DNA of 64,000 nt from Actinomadura_C alba (GCF_039530285.1 NZ_BAAAOK010000014.1:62001-126000), one strand, 5' to 3'; positions 51,719-59,608 are shown, counted from the first letter of the stretch. Notes: generated by a model not told the origin, from the sequence alone. Made by a program: numbers and translations.

Positions 51719-52171
51719 ATGAGCGGGGAGAACCAGGCCCAGCGTCAAGCCGGGCGCATGAGGGTCACTGACGTTCTTCAACGTCTCTTTGGACGACAGC
51801 TGTCTCGCCGGGTCGTGCTCCTTCATCTCTCCGTCATCGGAGTGATTCTTGTCTGGCTAGTGCCCCAGAACTGGACGCCAGAGCCGCCTTTCTGGCTCAT
51901 GCTCTTTTTCGCCTGGAGCCTGGGATGGGTTTTCTGCTGGCTGTTGCCGCAGGTCTGGATGCCACGGCTGCCGTTCTGGCTCAGAATCCTTCTCTTCCTC
52001 ATTATGTTGATTCCTACCGTGCTGTTGCCTTCGGGGTGGTCTGCAGTGGCCTTCGGTGGGTCAGTGGTGGTCTTGATTTGGCTGGACGAAGCGGCCAGTA
52101 AGACCCCAACCCACGCCGACACTCGCGATCCGTCCGCCGATGGCGAACCCTGCCAGAGCCCTGCGCCCTGA
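51719..52171 (+). CDS. Unknown multi-pass membrane protein in island element 1
   Basis: 150 aa from ATG 51719 (AG-rich site weak; ATG 51710 is an alternative). Three to four hydrophobic segments: VVLLHLSVIGVILVWLVPQ, FWLMLFFAWSLGWVFCWLLP, FWLRILLFLIMLIPTVLLP and a final AVAFGGSVVVLIWL. The repeated PxxW/PPFWL patterns in the first two halves suggest an internal duplication. A hydrophilic C-terminus follows. Codon use is less GC-biased at third positions than in the flanking chromosome. I do not recognise it. Confidence 0.7.
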   Translation: MSGENQAQRQAGRMRVTDVLQRLFGRQLSRRVVLLHLSVIGVILVWLVPQNWTPEPPFWLMLFFAWSLGWVFCWLLPQVWMPRLPFWLRILLFLIMLIPTVLLPSGWSAVAFGGSVVVLIWLDEAASKTPTHADTRDPSADGEPCQSPAP

Positions 52172-52337
52172 CGGCAACGGTGACGGCAACACAGGCGAAC
52201 ACCAGCGCACCTCGACGACCGTTAGCCACAGGACATCAGCGCACCAGGCCTTGATCACCTTGGGGTGGAACGAACTGATAAGGATGAGGTTGCTCAGCCA
52301 GGAACGGTAGCGCCCAGCGCCGTGCCCCGCCCTCGGC

Positions 52338-52363
52338 CGCCGTGCCATTAGCGTGCCATTAGC
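52338..52363. promoter_or_regulatory. Integrase-arm-like direct repeats, set 2
   Basis: GTGCCATTAGC occurs twice in tandem, about 85 bp before att copy 2. The following bases (GCGGTCACTTGCGGATCAT) also resemble the corresponding segment before att copy 3. Confidence 0.6.
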
Positions 52364-52446
52364 CCCAGTGACCAGGGGGCAATAGCGGTCACTTGCGGAT
52401 CATCGATCGCCCTGGTCAGACGGGTGACCGGCGGTGATCACGGAGA

Positions 52447-52530
52447 TTTGCAAGCCGGGTGTCAGGGGTTGGAATCCCCTAGGCTCCACCAGCCGAAACG
52501 CCCTCATCCCGATCATGGATGAGGGCGTTC
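52447..52530 (+). other. att copy 2 (junction of elements 1 and 2)
   Basis: 84 bp repeating 50667-50750 with one change, C to G in the T-loop (TTCGAAT becomes TTGGAAT). It reconstructs only the 3' half of tRNA-Ala plus its terminator, so it is an att site and not a tRNA gene. Confidence 0.85.
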
Positions 52531-52586
52531 ATGTGGGCGGGAATGGCTACGAGCGCAGCCATTCCCGCCCACGGTGACGTGTAAGC

Positions 52587-53279
52587 TCAGCCGGCGTCGG
52601 CTTCCCGCGCACCGGTTCGGGTGAAGTGGAACGGGCAGTGGGTACCGCCCAGGCCTATGGTGGTGGCGCGCTCGAACCGGAAGCCGTCTTTGTCTGGGTC
52701 GATCGCCTCGATCCAGTTCCCGTCGAACGCGCACATGGCCGGTGTCAGTTCTGGGGCGGAGTTCGCCACGAGCACGTCGTGGTAGAAGCAGCGGTGGACG
52801 TCCACCCGGTAACGCTGATCGTCGTCGGCGGGGCGCCGGAATGTGAATCCCTCGCCGAAGGCGTATTTCTCGCGGGATTTCGAGATGGCGACCATGGCGG
52901 TGAACGGGTCTGGCGCGGCGTCCAGCATCGCCCGGGTGCTCGCGTGAACTGCGTCGCCGAGCGGTTCGAGCAACGCGGCCCGTGCCGTGCTGATGGCGAC
53001 CTCACGTCCCAGCCGCGGCAGCAGCGACTCGTACGCCGCCACCAACGCGAGGGTGATGCGAAGGTTGTAGCGTGCGGGCTCGTCCACGATCATGTGTGCG
53101 TTCGCGGTCTCCAATTCCTCATGCCGCGCCCGCATAGCGGCGAGGAGGTTCTCGGGAAGCGCGTGCTCACGCAGTGCTGCGGCGATGTGGCCGAAGAAGG
53201 CGTCGACGAGGAGCGCGGTGTCCTGTTCGGGGTCGGGAATGTAGTCGCCGTCGGCGAGTCCGAACTGGTCGGTGGCCAT
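52587..53279 (-). CDS. L-2-amino-thiazoline-4-carboxylate hydrolase-like protein
   Basis: 230 aa from ATG 53279. The C-terminal half has HRCFYHDVLVANSAPELTPA, MCAFDGNWIEAIDPDKDGFR and FERATTIGLGGTHCPFHFTR, which match the ATC hydrolase domain (Cys/His-rich). The N-terminal half is helical (ALLVDAFFGHIAAALREHAL). Family members open thiazoline rings or have unknown substrates. It is the only gene of element 2, transcribed toward att copy 2. Regulatory region 53280-53570 shows no other gene. Confidence 0.82.
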   Translation of the reverse strand: MATDQFGLADGDYIPDPEQDTALLVDAFFGHIAAALREHALPENLLAAMRARHEELETANAHMIVDEPARYNLRITLALVAAYESLLPRLGREVAISTARAALLEPLGDAVHASTRAMLDAAPDPFTAMVAISKSREKYAFGEGFTFRRPADDDQRYRVDVHRCFYHDVLVANSAPELTPAMCAFDGNWIEAIDPDKDGFRFERATTIGLGGTHCPFHFTRTGAREADAG

Positions 53280-53573
53280 GTTTTGTCCTTTCGGGACGAT
53301 CTCGGTCCCGAAGCACAGACACGACACCACGCAAAGCGGAGCCGACTGTGCTCGCGACCGAGCGAGCACGCCGACGCGCTCCACCGACCAACCAGGCGCC
53401 GACGAACCTCAATGGATTCTGACTGGATGATCGTGGCATGCAGGGTGTGAGCATGTCGACAGGCGGGAACCCCTTCGCGCGGACGAACACTCCGGATCGG
53501 TCAGCGCCGGCGCGGGAGTGTGTGGAAGTCTCGTGATCACGAGTAGCCCCATGTCAGACGCTCGACTGTCGTG

Positions 53574-53592
53574 CAATTAGCGTGCAATTAGG
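53574..53592. promoter_or_regulatory. Integrase-arm-like direct repeats, set 3
   Basis: GTGCAATTAGC and a second GTGCAATTA lie in tandem, about 85 bp before att copy 3. They differ from sets 1 and 2 by a single base per unit. Confidence 0.6.
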
Positions 53593-53677
53593 CAGGGTGA
53601 TTAGCGGTCAACAGCGGTCACTCGTGGATCATGGATCGCCCAGGTCGGAGCGCTGGCCGGGCTTGATCACGGTGATC

Positions 53678-53718
53678 TGCAAGCCGGGTGTCAGGGTTCG
53701 AATCCCCTAGGCTCCACC
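53678..53718 (+). other. att copy 3 (right end of element 2)
   Basis: Repeats the tRNA-Ala 3' end from TGCAAGCC to CTCCACC, lacking one G of the T stem. The sequence after it differs from copies 1 and 2 and has its own hairpin, so this is probably the original chromosome flank or the end of an older element. Confidence 0.8.
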
Positions 53719-53723
53719 CACCC

Positions 53724-53763
53724 GAAAGCCCAGGTCAGGAAGCGATTCCCGCCCTGGGCTTTC
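53724..53763 (+). terminator. Hairpin after att copy 3
   Basis: GAAAGCCCAGG (53724-53734) pairs perfectly with CCTGGGCTTTC (53753-53763). It likely is the ancestral terminator of tRNA-Ala. The bases to 53985 hold no gene. Confidence 0.75.
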
Positions 53764-53985
53764 GTCGTTCAAGACCCCGTCTTGCGCTTTCGTGCGAGCG
53801 CAGGATATGAGCTAAGTCACATCTTTCGCGTTGCGGCTAGGGCCCGTTCGGGGTTCGGATCATGAGGGGGAGCGGGGCGGTGTCAACCGAAGGATGTAGC
53901 CCGATTTCCTCAACCGCGCGGGCAGGGCCTGGCTAAGGTCTTTCGAAGATTTGGTGCGCCTGTTCCTCCTCGAAAAGGATTGCTC

Positions 53986-54186
53986 ATGGCCTCTGCCCGT
54001 AACACGCTCGTCACTGGTTCGATCACCTTCGTGGCGGGGCTGGCGCTTTGGCTGTTCGGAACAGATGAGGAAATCTTCGGCTTCACGCCGTCCAAGGGCG
54101 GCGTGTTCCTGATGGTCATTGGAGGCTTGGAGACCTTGTACGGGGTCTACAAGAGCGTGCGCGGCGTCGACGCGACGCGCGACTAG
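53986..54186 (+). CDS. DUF5708-like small membrane protein
   Basis: 66 aa from ATG 53986 (AAAAGG 7 bases upstream). Two hydrophobic helices: ARNTLVTGSITFVAGLALWL and GGVFLMVIGGLETLYGVY, joined by the loop FGTDEEIFGFTPSKG, with a charged C-terminus. The pattern fits DUF5708 proteins as remembered. Function unknown. A perfect 12-bp hairpin follows its stop. Confidence 0.78.
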   Translation: MASARNTLVTGSITFVAGLALWLFGTDEEIFGFTPSKGGVFLMVIGGLETLYGVYKSVRGVDATRD

Positions 54187-54210
54187 GGCTGTACAACTTC
54201 GAATCTGCAG

Positions 54211-54250
54211 GTCGGGTGGCCCGGAGGGTCTCACCTCTGGGCCACCCGAC
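54211..54250 (+). terminator. Rho-independent-type terminator after the DUF5708-like gene
   Basis: GTCGGGTGGCCC (54211-54222) and its complement (54239-54250) are perfect and followed by TTT. The GntR remnant ends against it from the other side. Confidence 0.85.
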
Positions 54251-54251
54251 T

Positions 54252-54485
54252 TTAGAGGGTGACTAGTTTAGCGACGCTGTAGACGTCTTCCAGCTCATGC
54301 AGTGATCCCGGCATGACTACCTCAGCCGCAAACAAGCCAGCGTCGGAGGCATCGTGCACGGTCGCCACGATGGCGATCACCGGCTCAGACCGCTTGATCT
54401 TGAGCAGGTCAGCCTCTTCACCGGTGGGCAAGCGAGCGGTCAGCCGAAGACCCAGCGGCGGGCGTGATGGAACTTCCAGCGCCGC
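54252..54485 (-). pseudogene. GntR/UTRA regulator, C-terminal remnant
   Basis: About 75 residues: LTARLPTGEEADLLKIKRSE, PVIAIVATVHDASDAGLFAA, then a short tail ending KLVTL. This is the last third of a UTRA domain (ARxPTxxEAxLL...PVxxxxRTxxDxxG). The winged helix and the rest of UTRA are absent upstream, so it is a broken gene, typical debris of actinomycete integrative elements. The bases 54486-54689 contain no gene. Confidence 0.75.
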
Positions 54486-54689
54486 CCCCCGCACGACAAG
54501 CGCGGGGGGACGTCGCTTGTGTCAGGTGCTCCGAGACGGGGTGTCACGCTCATGCCTCCTGTGGCGCCGGGTCGTCAGGATCAGATGACGTACGGTGTTG
54601 CCTGGTAGAAAGACAACCAGTCGTCACGCTCCGTCAGCACCGCTAACCAGCCCCCTTTTCGCCCCCCCTTTTCGCGACGAGGCCAGCCG

Positions 54690-55988
54690 ATGCCGGACAC
54701 GATCCCCAACGTCCAGCTCACCTCATGGCGCGAGGCGCATTCCTTCACCCGCGCCGAGATGGCCGATGCCCTGTGCCGTACGACCACAGCGCTGCGCGAA
54801 GGTCTGGCCTGCGACGAGGAACGCATCCGACGCTGGGAACGCGGCGAGGTCCTTTGGCCGCACCCCCCGTACCGAAAAGCTCTCGAAGAACTGACCGGCC
54901 GCACCGTCGAAGAATTGGGGTTCGTCCCCAAGAGCAAGCAGAAAGAGCGGCAACGGCTACTCATGGGTCGTGTGGTCCCCGCAGACGCCATGAAGGCCGA
55001 GGCGGAACTGTTCGACACCATGGAACTTGCCCGCATGGCAGAGATCTCCGACGTCGGACCCGGAACCTTGGAAGCCATTGAAGAGGCCGTGGACCTCCTG
55101 TGCCGCGCCTACCCCAGCGCGGACGCCGCCCTACTTCGCGACCGCACGAAACGACGACTCAAGTACGTCCTCGATCTGCTGAAGGGTCGGCTCACCCTTC
55201 ACCAGCACCGTGAACTCCTCGTTCAGGCCGGATGGCTCGCCGCTCTCCTCGGGTGCCTGCACTACGACCTCGGGCAGCGCGAACAAGCCGAAGCCGCCCG
55301 CCAAGCCGCCTACCAAATGGGCAAGCAAACCGGCCACGGCGAACTCATGGGATGGGCCTACGAGATGTCCTCATGGTTCGCCCTCGTCGAAGGACGCTAC
55401 GAAGAAGTCATCCACGCCGCCCAACGAGGCCAGGACCTCGCAGGCTCGACCAGCGCCACGGTGCAACTCACGCTCAAAGAAGCCCAGGGATACGCCAGGC
55501 TTGGCCCCAGCCACCAACAAGAAGCCCGCCAAGCGCTGGAACGAGGCGCCACCATCCTGGGCCGGCTCGCCACGCCGTCGCGCCCCGAACACCACTTCGT
55601 GTTCGACCACAGCAAATGGATCTTCTACGCCTCCACCATCTACACCTGGCTGGACGACAACGACCGCGCCGAAGAACACGCCCGCGAAATCATCACCCGC
55701 CACAGCCGAGACGACGGCGCCAGCGACGCACCCATGCGCACCGCCGACGCCCGCATCAACCTCGGAATGATCCACGCCCGCCGGGGAGACCTCGACGCAG
55801 CCGTACAAGAAGGCCTGTCCGCCTTCGACTACGACCGCCAGAACTACGACCTCGCCGCACGCGGCGAAGACCTCGCCGACATCCTCGGCGAGCGCTTCCC
55901 CACAGAACCACTCACCGCCCAGTTCCACGAGCTTCTGATAGCGGCACGCGACGCCCTACGACGCAACCGGCCCGAGTCACTCGGATGA
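54690..55988 (+). CDS. XRE-type regulator with TPR-like C-terminal region
   Basis: 432 aa from ATG 54690 (GAGG upstream). An N-terminal helix-turn-helix (residues 9-75: SWREAHSFTRAEMADALCRT, RIRRWERGEVLWPHPPYRKA) is followed by about 330 residues of helical, TPR-like repeats (LLVQAGWLAALLGCLHYDLG, QREQAEAARQAAYQMGKQTG, DARINLGMIHARRGDLDAAV). This is a common actinobacterial regulator class of unknown inducer. Third-position use is distinctly C/A-rich and lower in G than in neighbours, consistent with transfer. It stops just before repeat A2. Confidence 0.85.
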   Translation: MPDTIPNVQLTSWREAHSFTRAEMADALCRTTTALREGLACDEERIRRWERGEVLWPHPPYRKALEELTGRTVEELGFVPKSKQKERQRLLMGRVVPADAMKAEAELFDTMELARMAEISDVGPGTLEAIEEAVDLLCRAYPSADAALLRDRTKRRLKYVLDLLKGRLTLHQHRELLVQAGWLAALLGCLHYDLGQREQAEAARQAAYQMGKQTGHGELMGWAYEMSSWFALVEGRYEEVIHAAQRGQDLAGSTSATVQLTLKEAQGYARLGPSHQQEARQALERGATILGRLATPSRPEHHFVFDHSKWIFYASTIYTWLDDNDRAEEHAREIITRHSRDDGASDAPMRTADARINLGMIHARRGDLDAAVQEGLSAFDYDRQNYDLAARGEDLADILGERFPTEPLTAQFHELLIAARDALRRNRPESLG

Positions 55989-56019
55989 CCCCCATGCGCT
56001 GACGAATTCCGCCGTTTTA

Positions 56020-56190
56020 GATCAAGAGCGGCGGCGCGTCGCGCCGCCGCCCCGGCCGCCCGGCACCGCCGCTCCGGGCGTGCGGCGTGGGCGCCGGTCC
56101 CTACGCGCCGGACCGGGCGGCCGCCCGCCGCACTGGCTGCCGTTCGTGTCCGCTCCGGTCTGGCCGTGGTCACGGGGTCCGCGCCGCCGC
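56020..56190. repeat. Repeat A, copy 2
   Basis: Nearly identical to 51148-51315 in its first 110 bp and in its last 16 bp. Left neighbour bases (GACGAATTCCGCCGTTTTA) resemble those before copy 3, so the unit may begin about 20 bp earlier. It is followed at once by the stop codon of the minus-strand gene. Confidence 0.75.
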
Positions 56191-56191
56191 T

Positions 56192-56596
56192 TCACCAGTC
56201 ACGCTCGATGGCCTCCAGGTGCTTTAGAAACCGTCGCGCATCACGCTTGGGCAGGCCACACAGAGCGGCGCCGAGTAGCCGGCGGGCCTCTGTCGGGGAC
56301 GCAAAGCACCGGGGTGTCTGGCCGCAGCAGAAATCGGCCTGGTCCCACGCGGGATCAAACTGCTCGTACAAAGGTTCCCAGACGCGGTGATACGGATGGC
56401 GAACGAACTCTTCCCATAGGACAAGGGCATGGACTGTAGCCCCAGGCCAGAAACGGCGATGTTCTATTTGGGCGAGCTGAGTGCGGCCCCATGGCGAGAG
56501 TCCAGGGATCGTAGAGGCACGTTGCACAGTGCTGCTGCCTGTGTGCGGCCGAGGGAGAACCTCAGCGCGAAGTCGACCGGGCCGCCTACGCGGCAT
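56192..56596 (-). CDS. Unknown 134-aa protein between repeats A2 and B2
   Basis: Starts at ATG 56596 (AAAGGA adjacent) or ATG 56626. Very Arg-rich opening MPRRRPGRLRAEVLPRPHTG, then a Trp/Phe-rich core: PGATVHALVLWEEFVRHPYH, RVWEPLYEQFDPAWDQADFC, CGQTPRCFASPTEARRLLGA and LPKRDARRFLKHLEAIERDW. The CC..C arrangement (FCCGQTPRC) could bind metal. I do not recognise the family. It lies exactly between repeats A2 (3' side) and B2 (5' side). Confidence 0.7.
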   Translation of the reverse strand: MPRRRPGRLRAEVLPRPHTGSSTVQRASTIPGLSPWGRTQLAQIEHRRFWPGATVHALVLWEEFVRHPYHRVWEPLYEQFDPAWDQADFCCGQTPRCFASPTEARRLLGAALCGLPKRDARRFLKHLEAIERDW

Positions 56597-56655
56597 GGTC
56601 CTTTCTTGTCGCTGACATGCCGACATCGTCGCAGGGCGACAGACGCTCTTCAAGC

Positions 56656-56880
56656 GCCTCCGGCGGAGGCTCCGGCTCCGGGATGGCCGATCAAGCCCGC
56701 CGCCACAAGGTCTGTCAGGGGTTGAGGTGGGAGCCTGGTCACCGCGCCTGCCATCGCCCAGGACAAGCCGACCAGAGCAGGGCCCAGGGGCGAAGGTCCG
56801 TCCAGTGGGGCGTTCCACCTTCGCCCCTGGGGCCTGGCCCGCTCCTGGGAGGGTGGGACGACGGCAGAAGGGATGACCTA
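56656..56880. repeat. Repeat B, copy 2, with a large hairpin
   Basis: Matches 51423-51650. The stem is formed by 56778-56797 with 56817-56836 (19 of 20 pairs). Stem bases differ from copy 1 on both arms while pairing is kept. Confidence 0.75.
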
Positions 56881-56979
56881 GCAGGGCAGGTGCGCGGAGG
56901 TGTCCGCGTACTCACGTCCGGAGCGCTCCATACACTCCGCGCCCCAGCGGGCAGACCGGAGATCTCTACGGTTGGAATC

Positions 56980-57498
56980 GTGGAACACGACCTCGACTAT
57001 CGAGACCAGGTTTTCATCAACTTCCGGGACTTCTTCGGGCTCTCGCCGGATCACGCCTACCGCTGGGTCGATCTCAAGCAGTTCTGCCTTCCCTCAACCA
57101 TCTGGAGCGATGCGCAGCTTTTGGGCGCCTTGATCAGGCATGACCAGTTCCGGGATGACTACGCCGGGGGCGGGGTTGACCCGACTGGAATGCGACATGG
57201 CCCCTACTGGCTGGATCGCATCACCGTCAATGCATATGAACCACTCGATGAGGCGACCGCGCTGAACATCTTGCACGTCTGGGTCAGTCAGTACGGCGAG
57301 TTGCCCCAGACGTTGGAGCTGACCTTGGAGCGAGACGTTCATGCGCTTGTGCGGGCCGCCACAAGCCGATACCGCCTCAAGGTGCTTGGCGAAGACTCGC
57401 TGCACGACTGGGGCGGCGTGCACGGTGAGTTCCACGAACTGGCGTTGATTGACCGCGATACCCACAGCTTGGCTCTGATCGTCGCTGCCGACGACTGA
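56980..57498 (+). CDS. Unknown 172-aa cytoplasmic protein
   Basis: GTG 56980 is the most plausible start (VEHDLDYRDQVFINFRDFFG); no clear ribosome-binding site settles it. The protein has the feel of an enzyme-free globular domain: LSPDHAYRWVDLKQFCLPST, IRHDQFRDDYAGGGVDPTGM, YWLDRITVNAYEPLDEATAL and RYRLKVLGEDSLHDWGGVHG. No motif is recognised. It follows repeat B2 by about 100 bp, as the membrane protein at 51719 follows B1. Confidence 0.65.
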   Translation: MEHDLDYRDQVFINFRDFFGLSPDHAYRWVDLKQFCLPSTIWSDAQLLGALIRHDQFRDDYAGGGVDPTGMRHGPYWLDRITVNAYEPLDEATALNILHVWVSQYGELPQTLELTLERDVHALVRAATSRYRLKVLGEDSLHDWGGVHGEFHELALIDRDTHSLALIVAADD

Positions 57499-57581
57499 CA
57501 GCGCCTCTAACGATCGTCCCGTCCCCGGGAAGCGATCATCTTTCAGCCCCATAGTCCCAGGCGAGACCTACTCGTGAACTC

Positions 57582-58001
57582 CTAGGACGGGCCGTGGTTG
57601 CGGGTGGCACGGTAGTCGCCGTATTCGGAGCCGACGACTCCCTGATTGACCCAGCGGTCGGGGGCGGCGCCGAGCCGGTGTTCGGCAAGGTCGAGTGCTT
57701 CCTCCGGGCTGGCAGCGGTGCCGGTGATCTTTCCCCAGGTCTCCTCGTCCGGGTTGAGCGGCGGGAACTCCGACACGTCCCAGAAGGTGTCGGTGCCCAC
57801 GTCTACGACCTCGCTCAGATAGAGAATGATCTGACCCTTGGCGGGGCTGAGCGCGGCCCATCGGATGATGTGTTCCTTGCCTTGGTCGAACCCGCCGAGG
57901 AACTGCTCGATCTCCTTGCCTCGGCGCAATGCTGCATGGGCGAAGGACGGGGTCAGATGCCGCACCTCAGCGTCTCCGTTCGTCGGGCAGGCGACCTGCA
58001 T
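57582..58001 (-). CDS. Unknown 139-aa protein
   Basis: ATG 58001 gives MQVACPTNGDAEVRHLTPSF; a GTG at 57965 (VRHLTPSFAHAALRRGKEIE) could be the real start. The core is beta-rich: HIIRWAALSPAKGQIILYLS, EVVDVGTDTFWDVSEFPPLN and PEEALDLAEHRLGAAPDRW. Possibly a small immunity-like or barrel protein; nothing identifies it. It is convergent with the preceding gene and its 5' end abuts the truncated radical SAM gene. Confidence 0.65.
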   Translation of the reverse strand: MQVACPTNGDAEVRHLTPSFAHAALRRGKEIEQFLGGFDQGKEHIIRWAALSPAKGQIILYLSEVVDVGTDTFWDVSEFPPLNPDEETWGKITGTAASPEEALDLAEHRLGAAPDRWVNQGVVGSEYGDYRATRNHGPS

Positions 58002-58018
58002 CGATACGGTCAGCGAGA

Positions 58019-58554
58019 TAGATCATGACACCTTCGGGGTCCATCCCGAACGCGGCCGCGACCAGATCGCGGAGTACTACCGGGCCAACGGTTTGCCCGA
58101 GCCTTACGAGGAGACGGCACGGCAGAAGATCGTGCCGGAGACCTTGGAGCAGCGCATCCTCGCGGCCTTCTCATCATCCGCGCCGTTGTTCCGCAAGACC
58201 TCGTGTGGCGTGGCATACGCCCATGGTCTGCCCGACTACAACGGCCACTACGGCATCCGTGAATTGTGTGACATCTGCCCGCTGAGCCAGCTTGAGCTGT
58301 GCGCCAGCGCTCACCGTGTACCGTCCGCCGACCGGGTACGGAAGGTCGCCGCCAACTTGCACGAGGCTCGTGGTCTGGTGGTCGCGGACATCACCGAGCA
58401 CGCGACCGTGGTGTCCGGGCTGGAGACGGAACAGCCGCGGTACTACCTGCAACACGCGCTCGGCTTCCAGGTTCACGACGTGCGTCATCCGCACCGTGAG
58501 CGGCGGCATGGTCGGGCCGACATCGGATGGAAGGACGGCACGTTAGGTGACTGA
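58019..58554 (+). pseudogene. Radical SAM protein, C-terminal remnant
   Basis: About 178 residues without a credible start codon: TFGVHPERGRDQIAEYYRAN, ARQKIVPETLEQRILAAFSS, LFRKTSCGVAYAHGLPDYNG and CDICPLSQLELC. From memory FRKTSCGVAYAHGLPDYNGH belongs to the C-terminus of a radical SAM family in actinomycetes. The CxxxCxxC radical SAM domain is missing. The break coincides with the 5' end of the neighbouring minus-strand gene. It overlaps the exonuclease gene by 8 bases and so was its upstream operon partner. Confidence 0.7.
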
Positions 58555-59140
58555 ATGGACGAGCCTTCGGTACGCGGTGGTGGACGTCGAAGGCAACGGA
58601 CACCAGCCGCCCGACTTGGTCGAGTTGGCCGCGGTGCCCATTGTCGGCGGCATCATCGGACAGCCGGCGAGCTGGCTGGTTCGGCCCGATCAACCCATCA
58701 AGCACTTCGCCACTCGCATCCACGGCTTGACCAACAAGGACGTGGCCGACGCGCCTGTGTTCGCCGACATCGAGGACGAGGTGCTGAGCGCGTTGGCTGC
58801 GGACGCCATCGTCGCCCACAACGCGCACGTTGACCTTGGTGTTCTTCGGCGCAAGCTCGGTGACTGGACCACGCCCGAAGTGTTCGACACGCTCAAGCTC
58901 GCCCGTCGTCTCCTGTCTGATCAGGACAGCTACAAGCTCGGCGCGTTGGTCGAGGTGTTCAAGCTGGCTGAGGGTTTGCCGGATGCCCTCACGCCTCACC
59001 GCTCCACCTACGACGCCATGGTCACCGCCCGCCTCTTCGTACGGCTGGCCACGCTGCCCGACACCCGCCCGCTCAGCCTGGAAGAGCTGCGCGACCAACC
59101 CACAAGGAACGGCGAGGATGAAACTGCGACCCTTTTCTGA
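58547..59140 (+). CDS. DnaQ-like 3'-5' exonuclease (DEDDh)
   Basis: 197 aa from GTG 58547, overlapping the radical SAM remnant's stop. All DEDDh residues are present: Asp13 and Glu15 in YAVVDVEGNGHQ, Asp96 in VAHNAHVDLGVL, His151 and Asp156 in HRSTYDAMVTA. It should degrade single-stranded DNA or RNA 3' to 5'. It is not fused to a polymerase or UvrC domain. Its 3' end overlaps the P-loop/Lsr2 hybrid gene by 23 bases, so the three genes form a coupled operon. Confidence 0.92.
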   Translation: MTEWTSLRYAVVDVEGNGHQPPDLVELAAVPIVGGIIGQPASWLVRPDQPIKHFATRIHGLTNKDVADAPVFADIEDEVLSALAADAIVAHNAHVDLGVLRRKLGDWTTPEVFDTLKLARRLLSDQDSYKLGALVEVFKLAEGLPDALTPHRSTYDAMVTARLFVRLATLPDTRPLSLEELRDQPTRNGEDETATLF

Positions 59141-59537
59141 TCACCCGCGCGGCGTGTTCATCACGATCGACGGACCGAGCGGGGCCGGGAAGTCCACCAT
59201 CGTTCACCACCTGGCCCAACAGCTCGTGGCCGAAGGCGAAGACGTTCACGTCACGGTCGTGGCCGAGGTCTCGTCGACATGGCTGACCTGGCTTGGCCTC
59301 GATATAGTCCATCTCATGTCCGATCCCTACGAGCAAGAAGAATGGGAAAGCGATGCTGAATACGCCCGCGGCATCGCTATTCGTGAACATATTGCAAGGC
59401 TCCGGGCTTGGGCTGCTGAGAATGGAATCAAGGTGCGGCCAAGTGGGCGCATTCCGTTCTCGGTTCAGCAGCAGTACACAGAAGCGACCGGCGATGACCT
59501 CGCGGCAATCCTGGAGCAGATCCCCAAGGAAAGCTGA
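59118..59537 (+). CDS. Hybrid: P-loop kinase N-terminus joined to an Lsr2-type DNA-binding domain
   Basis: 139 aa from ATG 59118. Residues 11-49 are the start of a thymidylate-kinase-like P-loop enzyme (GVFITIDGPSGAGKSTIVHH, Walker A at 19-26). Residues 88-124 read IREHIARLRAWAAENGIKVR then PSGRIPFSVQQQYTEA, the Lsr2 C-terminal domain that inserts (R/S)GR into AT-rich minor grooves. Kinase motifs beyond Walker A are absent. Base composition shifts to AT-richer near 59300. Most likely a deletion fusion; a selected regulator is less likely but possible. Confidence 0.75.
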   Translation: MKLRPFSDHPRGVFITIDGPSGAGKSTIVHHLAQQLVAEGEDVHVTVVAEVSSTWLTWLGLDIVHLMSDPYEQEEWESDAEYARGIAIREHIARLRAWAAENGIKVRPSGRIPFSVQQQYTEATGDDLAAILEQIPKES

Positions 59538-59608
59538 ACGACCTGTGGGGTGGGCTCCAGGCGATCGGTCAGTAGTGTTGCCATGTACTGCTGAATTCAG
59601 CTGTTTGA

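Noticed and set aside
52440..52510. Possible second tRNA-Ala gene
   Set aside because: Only the anticodon loop onward is present, with a mutated T-loop and no acceptor 5' strand or D arm. It is an att duplication.
53670..53720. Possible third tRNA-Ala gene
   Set aside because: Only the 3' part is present, with one base missing in the T stem; the 5' half of a tRNA is absent.
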